From Sphingomonas naasensis (lineage in GTDB: Bacteria; Pseudomonadota; Alphaproteobacteria; Sphingomonadales; Sphingomonadaceae), in NCBI RefSeq assembly GCF_004792695.1, contig NZ_SRXU01000007.1, positions 150,985 through 214,984 on the forward strand: 64,000 nt of DNA, written 5' to 3'. Each line of letters starts with the position of its first letter. The stretch's first letter is position 1. A program made the translations under genes and the position numbers. The notes beneath the pieces are model-generated. The model saw only the letters and a list, made by a program, of their open reading frames with translations, ran no database searches and was not told where the DNA came from. This document shows, one piece after another, positions 24,953 through 34,099 of the stretch.

Positions 24953-26299
24953 ATGCTGACCGAGTCCCAGGCCTGTGCGCGCGTCCACGACATCGTCGAT
25001 CGGGCCCGCGCGGCGGGCGCCGACGCTTCCGACGCGGTTTTCGCCGCCGATCGCTCGCTCTCGGTGTCGGTGCGGATGGGCGCGCTCGAGGACGTCGAGC
25101 GTTCGGAGAGCGAGGAGCTCGGGCTGCGCGTCTTTGTCGGGCGCCGTTCGGCGAGCGTCTCGACCTCGGACCTCGGCAGCGAGTCGCTCGATGCGCTGGT
25201 CGAGCGCGCGCTCGCGATGGCGCGCGAGGCGCCCGAGGACAAATGGGCCGGACTCGCGCCGCAGGAGCGGCTGATGCACGGCAGCGCGCCGCTACTCGAT
25301 CTCGACGACGGCGCGAACGAGCCGCCCGAGGCGCTCAAGGCGCGCGCTTTGGCCGCGGAGGAGGCGGCGCGCGGGGTGGCCGGCGTGACCAACAGCGAAG
25401 GCGCCGGCGCGGGCGCCAGCCGCGCGCTCGTCGCGATCGCCACCAGCCACGGCTTCACCGGCGCCTATGCCCAGACCAGCCACGGCCTCTCGGCCAGTGT
25501 GCTCGCCGGCAGCGGCGGCGCGATGGAGCGCGACCATGCCCATCACAGCGCGCGCCACGCGGCGCTGCTCGATGCGCCCGAAGTGATCGGCCGGCTCGCC
25601 GGCGAGCGCGCGGTGGCGCGGCTCGATCCGGTCAAGGTGCCCAGCGGCGCGATGCCGGTGGTGTTCGATCGCCGCGTCTCCGCGGGCCTCGTCGGCCACA
25701 TGCTCGGCGCGATCTCGGGGGCGGCGATCACCCGCAAGACCAGCTTCCTGCTCGATTGCCTCGGCAAGCAGATCTTCGCGAGGGGCGTGACGATCTGCGA
25801 CGATCCGCACCGTCCGCGCGGGCTGCGCTCGCGTCCGTTCGACGGCGAGGGGTTGCCGGTGCTGCCGCTCAAGCTGATCGATCAGGGCATGCTCGAAACC
25901 TGGCTGCTCGACAGCGCCTCGGCGCGCCAGCTCGGGCTCGAGCCCACCGGCCATGCCGCACGCGGCGGCGCCGGCGCGCCAGGCGTGGCGCCGAGCAACC
26001 TCTATATGCAGCCCGGCAGCATCCCGCCCGAGACTTTGGTCGGCGAGATCGATCGCGGCATCCTCGTCACCGAGCTGATCGGGCAGGGCGTCAACGCCGT
26101 CACCGGGGATTACAGCCGCGGCGCGGCCGGCTTCCTGATCGAGAAGGGCGAGATCACCCGCGCGGTTTCCGAGATCACCATCGCAGGCAACCTCAAGGAC
26201 ATGTTCCTCGCGCTCACCCCGGCCAACGACCTCGAGTTCCGCTACGGGATCAACGCGCCGACCCTGCGCATCGACGGGATGACGGTCGCCGGTGAATAA
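24953..26299 (+). CDS. pmbA: TldD/PmbA family metalloprotease
   Basis: A 448-residue TldD/PmbA protein. Features include LSVSVRMGALEDVERSESEE near the start, the middle region RKTSFLLDCLGKQIF, and the C-terminal NAVTGDYSRGAAGFLIEKGE with LKDMFLALTPANDLEFRYG. PmbA (TldE) pairs with TldD to process peptides such as modified natural products. TldD is not in the window. Overlaps the next gene by 8 bases. Confidence 0.94.
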   Translation: MLTESQACARVHDIVDRARAAGADASDAVFAADRSLSVSVRMGALEDVERSESEELGLRVFVGRRSASVSTSDLGSESLDALVERALAMAREAPEDKWAGLAPQERLMHGSAPLLDLDDGANEPPEALKARALAAEEAARGVAGVTNSEGAGAGASRALVAIATSHGFTGAYAQTSHGLSASVLAGSGGAMERDHAHHSARHAALLDAPEVIGRLAGERAVARLDPVKVPSGAMPVVFDRRVSAGLVGHMLGAISGAAITRKTSFLLDCLGKQIFARGVTICDDPHRPRGLRSRPFDGEGLPVLPLKLIDQGMLETWLLDSASARQLGLEPTGHAARGGAGAPGVAPSNLYMQPGSIPPETLVGEIDRGILVTELIGQGVNAVTGDYSRGAAGFLIEKGEITRAVSEITIAGNLKDMFLALTPANDLEFRYGINAPTLRIDGMTVAGE

Positions 26300-27074
26300 G
26301 GATCTGCTCGCCGAAGTCGCCGAGATCGCCGCCGATGCCGGCCGCTTCGCGATCAAGCTGTGGAACACCGATTTCCGCCGCTGGGAAAAGGCGCCGGGCA
26401 ACCCGGTCTGCGCGGTCGATCTCGAGGTCGACGGCATGCTCCGCTATCGGCTCGGCGAGCTGCTCCCCGATGCCGGCTGGCTCTCCGAGGAGACGATCGA
26501 CAGCGCCGCGCGGCTCGATGCCGACCGGATCTGGGTGGTCGATCCGATCGACGGCACGCGCGACTATCTGCGCGGGCGCCCCGGCTGGGCGGTATCGATC
26601 GCGCTGGTCGACAAGGGCCGGCCGGTGCTCGGTGTGCTCGATGCGCCGGCGCGCGAGGAGGTGTGGGTCGCCGAGGCCGGCAACGGGGCCTTCCGCAATG
26701 GCGAGCGCCTGCGCGTTGCCGCGCGGAGCGAACTCGCCGGGGCGCGCGTGCCTGCCGATCAGCTCTCGAAGGTCGATCACGACCTCGTCATGGTCGCCAA
26801 GCCCAATTCGATCGCGCTGCGTATCGCGATGGTCGCGGCGGGCGAGGCCGATCTCCTCGCCACGATCCGCTGGGGCAATGAATGGGACATCGCCGCCGCG
26901 GTGCTGCTCGCCGGGGAGGCAGGCGCGGCGGTCAGCGACGCGTTCGGACGGCCGCTGGCATTCAACACCCCCGACGCGCAGGCGTTCGGCGTGCTGGCGA
27001 CCGCGCCGGGGATCCATGCCGCGGCGGTCGAGCGGTTGCGTGAGCGTGCCGAGGCGGCGGTGGGCGGGCGTTAG
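26292..27074 (+). CDS. CysQ-like 3'(2'),5'-bisphosphate nucleotidase / IMPase family
   Basis: A 260-residue Li-sensitive phosphatase-fold protein, GTG start inside the pmbA end. Metal ligands appear in WLSEETID, WVVDPIDGTRDYLRGRPGWA and GNEWDIAAAVLLAGEAG. CysQ members remove the 3' phosphate of PAP from sulfate assimilation; inositol-phosphate activity is the alternative. The weak match of the C-terminal part makes CysQ a family-level call. Confidence 0.85.
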   Translation: MNKDLLAEVAEIAADAGRFAIKLWNTDFRRWEKAPGNPVCAVDLEVDGMLRYRLGELLPDAGWLSEETIDSAARLDADRIWVVDPIDGTRDYLRGRPGWAVSIALVDKGRPVLGVLDAPAREEVWVAEAGNGAFRNGERLRVAARSELAGARVPADQLSKVDHDLVMVAKPNSIALRIAMVAAGEADLLATIRWGNEWDIAAAVLLAGEAGAAVSDAFGRPLAFNTPDAQAFGVLATAPGIHAAAVERLRERAEAAVGGR

Positions 27075-27094
27075 ACGTCCGCCATATCCATAGT

Positions 27095-27123
27095 CGTCAC
27101 CCCGGCCCAGGGTCGGGATGACG
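27095..27123. repeat. Short hairpin repeat at a convergent junction
   Basis: CGTCACCCCGGCCCAGGGTC followed by GGGATGACG is a minimal hairpin built from the same CGTCACCCCGGCC arm as the larger repeats. It lies between the CysQ-like gene and a convergent methyltransferase gene and may stop transcription from both sides. Confidence 0.7.
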
Positions 27124-27134
27124 GAGCGTCGGGA

Positions 27135-27914
27135 TCACCGCCGGGCCACCGCGATGAGCGCCGTCGACGGCACCGGCAGCACGTTCCTGCCGCCGGCGCG
27201 GCGATAGACCTCGTCGATCACCTTCTGCTGGTCGTCCGGCCCGAGCGCGCCCCAATCCTCGCTCAGCCCGAACTGGGTCTCGGGATCGAGATTGGTCATC
27301 CGCAGCAGATAGTCGCTGGTCATCGTCTCGATCGCCGGCGCGTCGAAGCCGGCGGCGACCATCTCGGCGGATAGCGTGTCGGGCTTGCCGAGCCAGGTCA
27401 GCCCCTCGGGCAGGCCGGTCCGCCATTCGCGCTCCGGAAACAGGCCGCGGACGACTTCGCCCAGCAGCAGATGCGTCGCCGCGCCCTTGCTCTGCCACGT
27501 CGCCACCACGCCGTGCCCGCCGGGCCGGGTGACCCGCGCCATCTCCGCCAGCCCCCTGCGCCAATCGGGGAACATCATCACCCCGAAAACCGAGAACACC
27601 GCGTCGAACGAAGCGTCGGGCAAGTCGAGCGCCTGCCCGTCCATCGTCCGGCCTTCGAGATTGGGCAGGCCGTGGCGCGTCACCCGTGCCACCATGCCCG
27701 GCGAGAAGTCGGTCGCCAGCACCTGCGCGCCCGCCCATGCCGCCGCCAGCGCGAGCGCGCCGGTGCCGGTGGCGACGTCGAGCAGCCGGGTCTGCGGGGT
27801 CAGCCGGATCCGCGCGAGCGCCGCTTCGGCGAACGGCGCGGTGAACGGGTGCGCAGTCTCCTCATAATGTTTCGCCATGTCGTTCCAGCGATCGGGGTCG
27901 TTCATTCGGCGCAT
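27135..27914 (-). CDS. SAM-dependent class I methyltransferase
   Basis: A 259-residue UbiE/Methyltransf_11-like enzyme. Motif I is LLDVATGTGALALAAAWAG, followed by ATDFSPGMVARV and the post-motif LPDASFDAVFSVFGVMMFPD. ATG 27914 is chosen because AAGGAG lies 6 bases upstream. Substrate unknown. Divergent from an Rrf2 regulator, with a short palindrome between them, so it is probably that regulator's target. Confidence 0.9.
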   Translation of the reverse strand: MRRMNDPDRWNDMAKHYEETAHPFTAPFAEAALARIRLTPQTRLLDVATGTGALALAAAWAGAQVLATDFSPGMVARVTRHGLPNLEGRTMDGQALDLPDASFDAVFSVFGVMMFPDWRRGLAEMARVTRPGGHGVVATWQSKGAATHLLLGEVVRGLFPEREWRTGLPEGLTWLGKPDTLSAEMVAAGFDAPAIETMTSDYLLRMTNLDPETQFGLSEDWGALGPDDQQKVIDEVYRRAGGRNVLPVPSTALIAVARR

Positions 27915-27938
27915 GCCTGGCTCCTTGCGAATCACGTA

Positions 27939-27949
27939 ACATCAAATGT
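27939..27949. promoter_or_regulatory. Palindrome between methyltransferase and Rrf2 genes
   Basis: ACATCAAATGT is a 4-base inverted repeat around CAA in an AT-rich patch of the divergent promoter region. Location fits an operator for the Rrf2 protein encoded 50 bases away. The arms are short, so this is tentative. Confidence 0.35.
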
Positions 27950-28001
27950 ATCATGATGCGCGCGACTTGCCAATCGTGGCGAGGGCGCCAAGGATCGAGC
28001 G

Positions 28002-28460
28002 ATGCGACGCGACAGCCGGCTTTCCCGAATGCTCCACGTGCTGCTCCATATGGCGCGGCACGACGGGCCGATGACGTCGGATGCGATCGCGTCGATGCTG
28101 CGGACCAATCCGGTGGTTGTCCGCCGCACCATGGCGGGCCTGCGCGACGCGGGCTATGTCCGCTCGGAAAAGGGCCATGGCGGCGGCTGGGTGCTCGCCT
28201 GCGATCTCGACAGCATCTCGCTGCTCGACGTCCACCGCGCCGTCGGCGGGCCGCAGGTCTTCGCGATCGGCAACGAGGCGGGGCCGACGCATTGCCTCGT
28301 CGAGACGCTCGTCAACGAAGCGGTGGCCGACGCGCTCAGCGAAGCCGAGGCGCTGCTGATCGCCCGGTTTGGTGCGGTCAGCCTCGGCGAACTCGCACGC
28401 GGGTTCGACGCGCGCTACGCGGAGGCTAAAGCGCTGGCGGAGTCCAGGGGGCGAGCTTGA
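28002..28460 (+). CDS. Rrf2 family transcription regulator
   Basis: A 152-residue Rrf2 winged-helix protein: RLSRMLHVLLHMARHDGPMT, SDAIASMLRTNPVVVRRTMA (recognition helix) and GYVRSEKGHGGGWVLA (wing). It lacks the three-Cys cluster of IscR/NsrR; only two isolated Cys are present, so an iron-sulfur sensor is unlikely. The end overlaps the convergent gene by 35 bases. Confidence 0.92.
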   Translation: MRRDSRLSRMLHVLLHMARHDGPMTSDAIASMLRTNPVVVRRTMAGLRDAGYVRSEKGHGGGWVLACDLDSISLLDVHRAVGGPQVFAIGNEAGPTHCLVETLVNEAVADALSEAEALLIARFGAVSLGELARGFDARYAEAKALAESRGRA

Positions 28461-28974
28461 GGCGCGACCGCGCCTTGCCGATATAGCTGGTCAGCCGCTT
28501 GCGATACGAGGCCTCGCCGCCATCCGCGCCGATGCCATATTCCCAATAGTCGTCGACCACCCAGCCCGTCGTGGTCCGCGCGAAGACGAGCTTGAGATTG
28601 GGACTGCCGCCGCGCTTGAAGGTGAGCACGGCCTCGGCGCGATCGGCGGCGGGGAAGCGCACCGCCACGCCGATCTTCGCCCAGTTCACGTCGCCGGTGT
28701 CCTGGCACTGACAGAGCATGTCATATTCCTCGCTGCATTCGCCGAGCGAGGAGCCGTCGCCGTCGACGGCGTCGATTTTCGTCTGCATCGCCGCGCATTG
28801 CTTCCGCGTCGCGTCGAGCCGCGCGGTCTGGCGCAGCTCGGGTCCCGGAGTGGCGTCGGGGTTGGCATAGGTCGCATAGGCGGCGCGGACCATGCCGCGG
28901 ATCGCGGCTTCGTCGGGCTTGGCCTGCGGCGCGGCGTGGGCGGCGGCGAGCGCCGCGACCAGCCCGAGGATCAT
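28426..28974 (-). CDS. Exported hypothetical protein
   Basis: A 182-residue protein with a short signal peptide (ILGLVAALAAAHA) and a central Cys cluster ECSEEYDMLCQCQD. The C-terminal half (AVLTFKRGGSPNLKLVFART, GWVVDDYWE) resembles NTF2/DUF3828-like periplasmic domains, though weakly. Overlaps the upstream XpaC-like gene by ATGA, so it is the last gene of the telA operon. Function unknown. Confidence 0.7.
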   Translation of the reverse strand: MILGLVAALAAAHAAPQAKPDEAAIRGMVRAAYATYANPDATPGPELRQTARLDATRKQCAAMQTKIDAVDGDGSSLGECSEEYDMLCQCQDTGDVNWAKIGVAVRFPAADRAEAVLTFKRGGSPNLKLVFARTTTGWVVDDYWEYGIGADGGEASYRKRLTSYIGKARSRLKLAPWTPPAL

Positions 28975-29681
28975 GCCATGTCCTCGCCCTGATATTTGAT
29001 CTGCAGATAGCGCCCGCGCGTCGCGAGCAGGTCGAGATCGCCCTGCGCCAGCTGCGTCGACATCTCGGCGATCTCGTCGTCGATCACCTGCAGCCCCTGC
29101 GCGAGCTGCTGGTCGGGGGTGAGCCCGTTGCGCTCGACCCGGCGCAGCGGCTCGGGCACCCGGCCATAGCCCTTGATCAGCTCGGGCAGCTGCTCGCCGA
29201 CCAGCTTGCGCACTTCGCCCGCCGCCGGCGACTGCTCGTCGAGCTGGGCGAGCTGCGGGGCGAGGATCTCGAGCTTGACGCCGATCGAGTCGACCAGCCC
29301 GCGCACCGGCGAAGGCAGCGCCAGCCGCTGGCTCTCCAGCCAGCGCTCGGTGGTCACCGGCAGCGCCTTGAGCGGCACTTCGGCGAGCTTCTCGACCGTG
29401 GGCGGGGTGCTTGCCGGCAGCACCGCGAACACCATCGTCGCCACGATCAGCAGCACCGCGACGAGCAGCGCGCCCATCATGCCGAGCGGCGCCACCGCGA
29501 GCGCGAAGACGATCGCCGCGACGATGATCAGCCCGTCGGCCATGGCGATGCGCCCGACCCTGCGCACCACCTCGGCCTCGCGATGCTGCTTGCTGCGCTT
29601 CGAGACCGAGGCGTGGCGCTCGCGCGAACGCTCGAGCAGCTCGTCGCCGCGCTGGACCAGACGATCGACGTCGGTGGGCAC
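28971..29681 (-). CDS. XpaC-like membrane protein, TelA partner
   Basis: A 236-residue protein: a basic N-terminal helix, two membrane helices near residues 47-85, then a long helical domain with LPELIKGYGRVPEPLRRVER and the end LDLLATRGRYLQIKYQGED. The final motif is typical of XpaC-like proteins found beside TelA. Two bases separate it from telA's stop. Presumed to act with TelA at the membrane; activity unknown. Confidence 0.75.
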   Translation of the reverse strand: MPTDVDRLVQRGDELLERSRERHASVSKRSKQHREAEVVRRVGRIAMADGLIIVAAIVFALAVAPLGMMGALLVAVLLIVATMVFAVLPASTPPTVEKLAEVPLKALPVTTERWLESQRLALPSPVRGLVDSIGVKLEILAPQLAQLDEQSPAAGEVRKLVGEQLPELIKGYGRVPEPLRRVERNGLTPDQQLAQGLQVIDDEIAEMSTQLAQGDLDLLATRGRYLQIKYQGEDMA

Positions 29682-29683
29682 CT

Positions 29684-30889
29684 TTACATCGCCTCCAGCT
29701 TGAAGGTGTCGGCCCCGCCGCCGCCCTGGTTCTGGGTGGCGCCCTCGGCGCGGGCGATATAGCCCTTCGACTTCTCGACTTCGTTCGACAGCGTGTTGAC
29801 CGTGGTCTTCATGCTGTCGAGCGCCTTGAGCTTGAACGTGTCGATCGCGTCCATCGTGTCGTAGATGTTCTGGAAGGCGCGCTGGAGCGTCTCGACCGGG
29901 ATCGTCGAGTTCGCGGCCTGCTCGTGGATCGCCGCGGTATTGCTCTTCAGAAGCGCGCCGGTCGAATCGATCAGCCCCGCGGTGGTGGTGTTGAGCGCGG
30001 TGATCTGGTCGAGCACCAGCTTCTGGTTGGTCAGCGCCTGCGCGACGGTCACCGCGGTGCGCAGCGCGGACACCGTCGTGGTGGACGCGCGGTCGACCCC
30101 CTTCACCAGCTCGACATTGTTCTTCTTGACGAGGTCGAGCGCAAGATAGCCCTGCACCGTCACCGCCATCTGGGTGAGCAGGTCTTGCGTGCGCTGGCGG
30201 ACATAGAACAGCGCGGTCTCGCGCACCGCCTTGGCCTTGGCCGGGTCGCTATGGTCGAGCTCGTTGGCCTTGTCCTCGAGCTTGGCGTCCATCGCCTTGG
30301 ACAGATAGATCATCTGCTCGAGCCGGCCCATCGAGGCCCAGAGATTGGCGCGCTCGGTGTCGATCGCGGCATTGTCCATCAGCAGCTCGTCCTTGCCGCT
30401 CGACAGGCTCTTGAGGATTCCGTTGATGTGGCTCTGCGACGATTGGTACTTGCGGAAATACTGTTTGAGCGGCGAACCGCCGAACAACTTGGCGAGGAAG
30501 CCGTCATTGCCGCCGACCAGCTTGCCGTTGCGGCCCGGATCGAGCTCCTCGACGGTCTTGCGCAGCGCGAGCAGATCGGCGCCGACGCCGCTTTCGCTGC
30601 TGATCGCGCGCACCGGGCGATCGAGGAAGCGATTGGACTGGCCCGCCGCGTCGCGGATTTCCTTCTGGCCCATCGCCGCGATCGCATCGACGCGCTTGCC
30701 GAATTCGGGCGAGTTGACGTCCTGCGCGATCAGATCGTCGATGAAGCCGTCGACGCGCTTCTCGAGCTCGGTCTTCTTGGCATCCTCCACCGGAACCAGC
30801 CCGGCGGCCTTCTCGGGCGCCACCACCTTCACCGGCTCGGGCGGGGTGAGCACCAGATCCTGTTCGGCCACTGCAGTCTCGGTTGCCAT
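29684..30889 (-). CDS. telA: Toxic anion resistance protein TelA family
   Basis: A 401-residue mostly helical soluble protein. The core has FLAKLFGGSPLKQYFRKYQS, LWASMGRLEQMIYLSKAMD and the conserved VKGVDRASTTTVSALRTAVT. TelA proteins are linked to tellurite and membrane-active compound resistance, often with XpaC; mechanism unclear. GGAGGG precedes the ATG. First gene of the operon telA-xpaC-like-28426. No Ter stress genes are nearby. Confidence 0.92.
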   Translation of the reverse strand: MATETAVAEQDLVLTPPEPVKVVAPEKAAGLVPVEDAKKTELEKRVDGFIDDLIAQDVNSPEFGKRVDAIAAMGQKEIRDAAGQSNRFLDRPVRAISSESGVGADLLALRKTVEELDPGRNGKLVGGNDGFLAKLFGGSPLKQYFRKYQSSQSHINGILKSLSSGKDELLMDNAAIDTERANLWASMGRLEQMIYLSKAMDAKLEDKANELDHSDPAKAKAVRETALFYVRQRTQDLLTQMAVTVQGYLALDLVKKNNVELVKGVDRASTTTVSALRTAVTVAQALTNQKLVLDQITALNTTTAGLIDSTGALLKSNTAAIHEQAANSTIPVETLQRAFQNIYDTMDAIDTFKLKALDSMKTTVNTLSNEVEKSKGYIARAEGATQNQGGGGADTFKLEAM

Positions 30890-30987
30890 CTATAACCCTC
30901 CAAAGCTGTCGCGACCCAGCATAAGGGCATCGCGGCAGCTATCCAAGTGTGTCATGTAGATAGTACACCTACGGCGGTTCGCCAAGC

Positions 30988-31554
30988 TCAGCCGCGCGCC
31001 GTCCGAAGCGCGTTGCCCCACCAGAGCAGCTCGTCGAACAGATGCCCGGTCCAGCGCAGGTCCTTGTCGTCGCCGGTGAACGTCCCGTCCTGCACCTTGC
31101 CCCACACCCCCATGATGTGGACCGATGCCTCGAGCGGCGCCATCTGCAGCTCGCGGGTCACGCAGGTCAGCAGCTCGATCGAGCGCGCGCCGCCATTGCC
31201 GCCATAGCCGACAAAGGTCACCGGCTTGCGGTTCCACTCGGCATAGACGAAGTCGAGCGCGTTCTTCAGCACCGCGGGCGGCCCGTGATTATATTCGGGG
31301 CAGATCAGGATATAGCCGTCGGCGCTCGCGATCTTCTCCGCCCAGCGGATCTGCAGCGGATCGCTGTAATGGCCCTGCGCCGGCGGGTGGGCGAAGGGAT
31401 AGAAGGGCAGATCCCAGTCCTTGAGGTCGATCAGCTCGCAATCGAGCCCCGCGCGCGCGGCCGCCTGCTCGATCACCCAATGGGCGACAGGCTCGGCCAT
31501 GCGTCCTTCGCGGACGCTGCCCATGATGACGAGAATGCGAAGCGGATCTGCCAT
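30988..31554 (-). CDS. NADPH-dependent FMN reductase
   Basis: A 188-residue flavodoxin-fold protein. The FMN phosphate loop is LRILVIMGSVREGRM, the isoalloxazine contact PEYNHGPPAVLKNALDF, with GYGGNGGARSIELL later. Reduces flavin, quinones or azo compounds; exact substrate unknown. ATG 31554 fits the family start. 98 bases before telA on the same strand, divergent from typA. Confidence 0.93.
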   Translation of the reverse strand: MADPLRILVIMGSVREGRMAEPVAHWVIEQAAARAGLDCELIDLKDWDLPFYPFAHPPAQGHYSDPLQIRWAEKIASADGYILICPEYNHGPPAVLKNALDFVYAEWNRKPVTFVGYGGNGGARSIELLTCVTRELQMAPLEASVHIMGVWGKVQDGTFTGDDKDLRWTGHLFDELLWWGNALRTARG

Positions 31555-31649
31555 GTGTTTATCCCTAGCGGCCCATCCCCTTCCCGCAACGCACAAATTG
31601 CGCTAAGGGCGCCCGCGCACCGCACTTCAGCGACATCCAGGACATACGC

Positions 31650-33476
31650 ATGAACCTCCGCAACGTGGCGATCATCGCCCACGTCGATCATGGCAAGACC
31701 ACGCTCGTCGACCAGCTCTTCCGCCAGTCCGGCACGTTCCGCGACAACCAGCGCGTCGAAGAGCGTGCGATGGATTCGAACGACCTCGAGAAGGAGCGCG
31801 GGATCACGATTCTCGCCAAGCCGACCTCGGTCGAGTGGGAAGGCACCCGGATCAACATCGTCGATACCCCCGGCCACGCCGATTTCGGCGGCGAGGTCGA
31901 GCGCATCCTGTCGATGGTCGACGGCGTCATCCTGCTCGTCGACAGCTCGGAAGGCGCGATGCCGCAGACCAAGTTCGTCACCGGCAAGGCATTGAAGCTC
32001 GGTCTGCGCCCGATCGTCGTGGTCAACAAGGTCGACCGCCCCGATGAGCGCATCCAGGAAGTGCTTGACGAAGTGTTCGATCTGTTCGTGTCGCTCGACG
32101 CCAGCGACGAGCAGCTCGATTTCCCGGTGCTCTACGCCTCGGGGCGCAACGGCTATGCCAATGAGGACCCGAGCCTGCGCGAGGGCACGCTCAAGCCGCT
32201 GTTCCAGAAGATCGTCGATCACGTGCCGCCGCCCAAGGTCGAGGTCGAAGGCACGCCCTTCACCTTCCTCGTCACGCTGCTCGACCGCGACAATTTCCTC
32301 GGCCGCATCCTCACCGGCCGCGTCAATTCGGGCGTGGTCAAGGTCAACCAGCCGATCCACGCGATCGACATGGACGGCAAGGTGATCGAGACCGGTCGCG
32401 CGTCGAAGATCATGTCGTTCCGCGGCCTCGATCGCGTTCCGGTCGACGAAGCGCGCGCAGGCGACATCATCTCGCTGGCCGGTCTCACCGTCGCTACCGT
32501 GTCGAACACGATCGCCGATACCTCGGTCACCGAAGCCATCCAGGCGCAGCCGATCGATCCGCCGACGCTGTCGATGCGCTTCGCCGTCAACGATTCGCCG
32601 ATGGCGGGCCGCGAGGGCTCGAAGGTCACCAGCCGCATGATCCGCGACCGTCTCGAGCGCGAAGCCGAGTCGAACGTCGCGATCAAGGTCACCGAGAGCG
32701 AGGACCGCGACAGCTTCGAAGTCGCCGGCCGCGGCGAGCTCCAGCTCGGCGTGCTGATCGAGACGATGCGCCGCGAGGGCTTCGAGCTCGGCATCAGCCG
32801 TCCGCGCGTGCTGTTCCGCGAGGACGAGAACGGCAAGAAGACCGAGCCGTACGAGACCGTCGTGATCGACGTCGACGACGAATATTCGGGCACGGTCGTC
32901 GACAAGATGAACCAGCGCAAAGGCGAGATGACCGACATGCGTCCGTCGGGCGGCGGCAAGACCCGCATCACCTTCTCGGCGCCGTCGCGCGGCCTGATCG
33001 GCTATCATGGCGAGTTCCTGTCGGACACCCGTGGCACCGGCATCATGAACCGGCTGTTCGAGAAGTACGGCCCCCACAAGGGCCAGATCGAGGGCCGCAA
33101 GAACGGCGTGCTGATCTCGAACGGCAATGGCGAGGCGCAGTCCTATGCGCTCGGTCCGCTCGAGGAGCGCGGCATCCTGTTCGTCGGGCACGGCGAGGCG
33201 CTCTACGAGGGCATGATCGTCGGCGAGAACGCCAAGACGGATGACCTCGAGGTCAATCCGATGAAGGCCAAGCAGCTCACCAACTTCCGCGCATCGGGCG
33301 GCAAGGACGACGCCGTCCGCCTGACCCCGCCGAAGAAGATGACGCTCGAGCAGGCGATCGCCTATATCGACGACGACGAGATGGTCGAAGTCACCCCGAC
33401 CAAGATCCGGCTGCGTAAGCGCCACCTCGATCCGCACGAGCGCAAGCGCGCGAGCCGGGCCAAAGCTGCTGCCTGA
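31650..33476 (+). CDS. typA: Ribosome-associated GTPase TypA/BipA
   Basis: A 608-residue translational GTPase that binds the 70S ribosome under stress and helps 50S assembly. GTPase motifs: [12 protein letters not shown] (G1), KERGIT (G2), [12 protein letters not shown] (G3), VNKVDRP (G4). EF-G-like domains III and V and the TypA-specific C-terminal part ([20 protein letters not shown]) follow. Full length; clear terminator behind it. Confidence 0.98.
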   Translation: MNLRNVAIIAHVDHGKTTLVDQLFRQSGTFRDNQRVEERAMDSNDLEKERGITILAKPTSVEWEGTRINIVDTPGHADFGGEVERILSMVDGVILLVDSSEGAMPQTKFVTGKALKLGLRPIVVVNKVDRPDERIQEVLDEVFDLFVSLDASDEQLDFPVLYASGRNGYANEDPSLREGTLKPLFQKIVDHVPPPKVEVEGTPFTFLVTLLDRDNFLGRILTGRVNSGVVKVNQPIHAIDMDGKVIETGRASKIMSFRGLDRVPVDEARAGDIISLAGLTVATVSNTIADTSVTEAIQAQPIDPPTLSMRFAVNDSPMAGREGSKVTSRMIRDRLEREAESNVAIKVTESEDRDSFEVAGRGELQLGVLIETMRREGFELGISRPRVLFREDENGKKTEPYETVVIDVDDEYSGTVVDKMNQRKGEMTDMRPSGGGKTRITFSAPSRGLIGYHGEFLSDTRGTGIMNRLFEKYGPHKGQIEGRKNGVLISNGNGEAQSYALGPLEERGILFVGHGEALYEGMIVGENAKTDDLEVNPMKAKQLTNFRASGGKDDAVRLTPPKKMTLEQAIAYIDDDEMVEVTPTKIRLRKRHLDPHERKRASRAKAAA

Positions 33477-33494
33477 GGGTTGGCTGGGAGTTGA

Positions 33495-33523
33495 AGGCGC
33501 CGGGGGAAACTCCGGCGCCTTTT
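33495..33523 (+). terminator. Intrinsic terminator of typA
   Basis: AGGCGCCGG (33495-33503) and its exact complement CCGGCGCCT (33512-33520) form a 9-bp stem, followed by TTTTCT. It lies 18 bases after the typA stop. Confidence 0.9.
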
Positions 33524-33557
33524 CTATTGGTCGGGCGGCGGCGCGGGCCGGCGCCGG

Positions 33558-33947
33558 CTAGTCCAGATCGGTCTGGATCCAGGTCGGCGAGTGGTGGATG
33601 TCGATCGTCTGGAGCCGCCCCGGCCCGAGATTCTCGAACCGGTGCGGAACTCCCGCCGGGCCGAGCACGACTTGCCCCGCGCCCGCATCGAGCACGGCAT
33701 CGCCGACGAAGAAGCGCGCCTTGCCCGCGACGACGATGAAGGTCTCGTCATAGGGATGCACGTGCAGCCGTGGCCCCGCGCCCACGTCGTCGGTGCCATA
33801 GGTCAGTACGGTGATCGCGCCGCCTAGCGCCGCGCCTTCGACGAACCCGCGCCACGGCCCGCCCGCCTCCGGATCGAACAGCGTCGCCTGTGCCGACGGT
33901 CGCCCGTCCGGTGCAATCGTTGCGGGATCGAAATCCTTTCGCGCCAT
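33558..33947 (-). CDS. Single-domain cupin protein
   Basis: A 129-residue cupin from ATG 33947 (GAGAGGA upstream). Metal-binding motif 1 is PRLHVHPYDETFIVVAGKAR, motif 2 GPAGVPHRFENLGPGRL. Probably binds one metal ion; substrate unknown. Convergent with typA. Confidence 0.9.
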   Translation of the reverse strand: MARKDFDPATIAPDGRPSAQATLFDPEAGGPWRGFVEGAALGGAITVLTYGTDDVGAGPRLHVHPYDETFIVVAGKARFFVGDAVLDAGAGQVVLGPAGVPHRFENLGPGRLQTIDIHHSPTWIQTDLD

Positions 33948-34099
33948 CGGTCCTCTCCCATTTTTCGCGCCGGCCGGCGCCGCGTGCCCGGCCCTCGGCC
34001 TCCGCCCCTCCGGCCTCCGCAAAATTGCGGAGCGATTAACTACATCTCAACGCGCGCCACGCGACAAGCAGGCTCCTCGCCGCAACGAGCAGGCCGCCC

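Noticed and set aside
31473..33437. 654-codon minus-strand frame
   Set aside because: Antisense to typA, whose GTPase motifs are complete.
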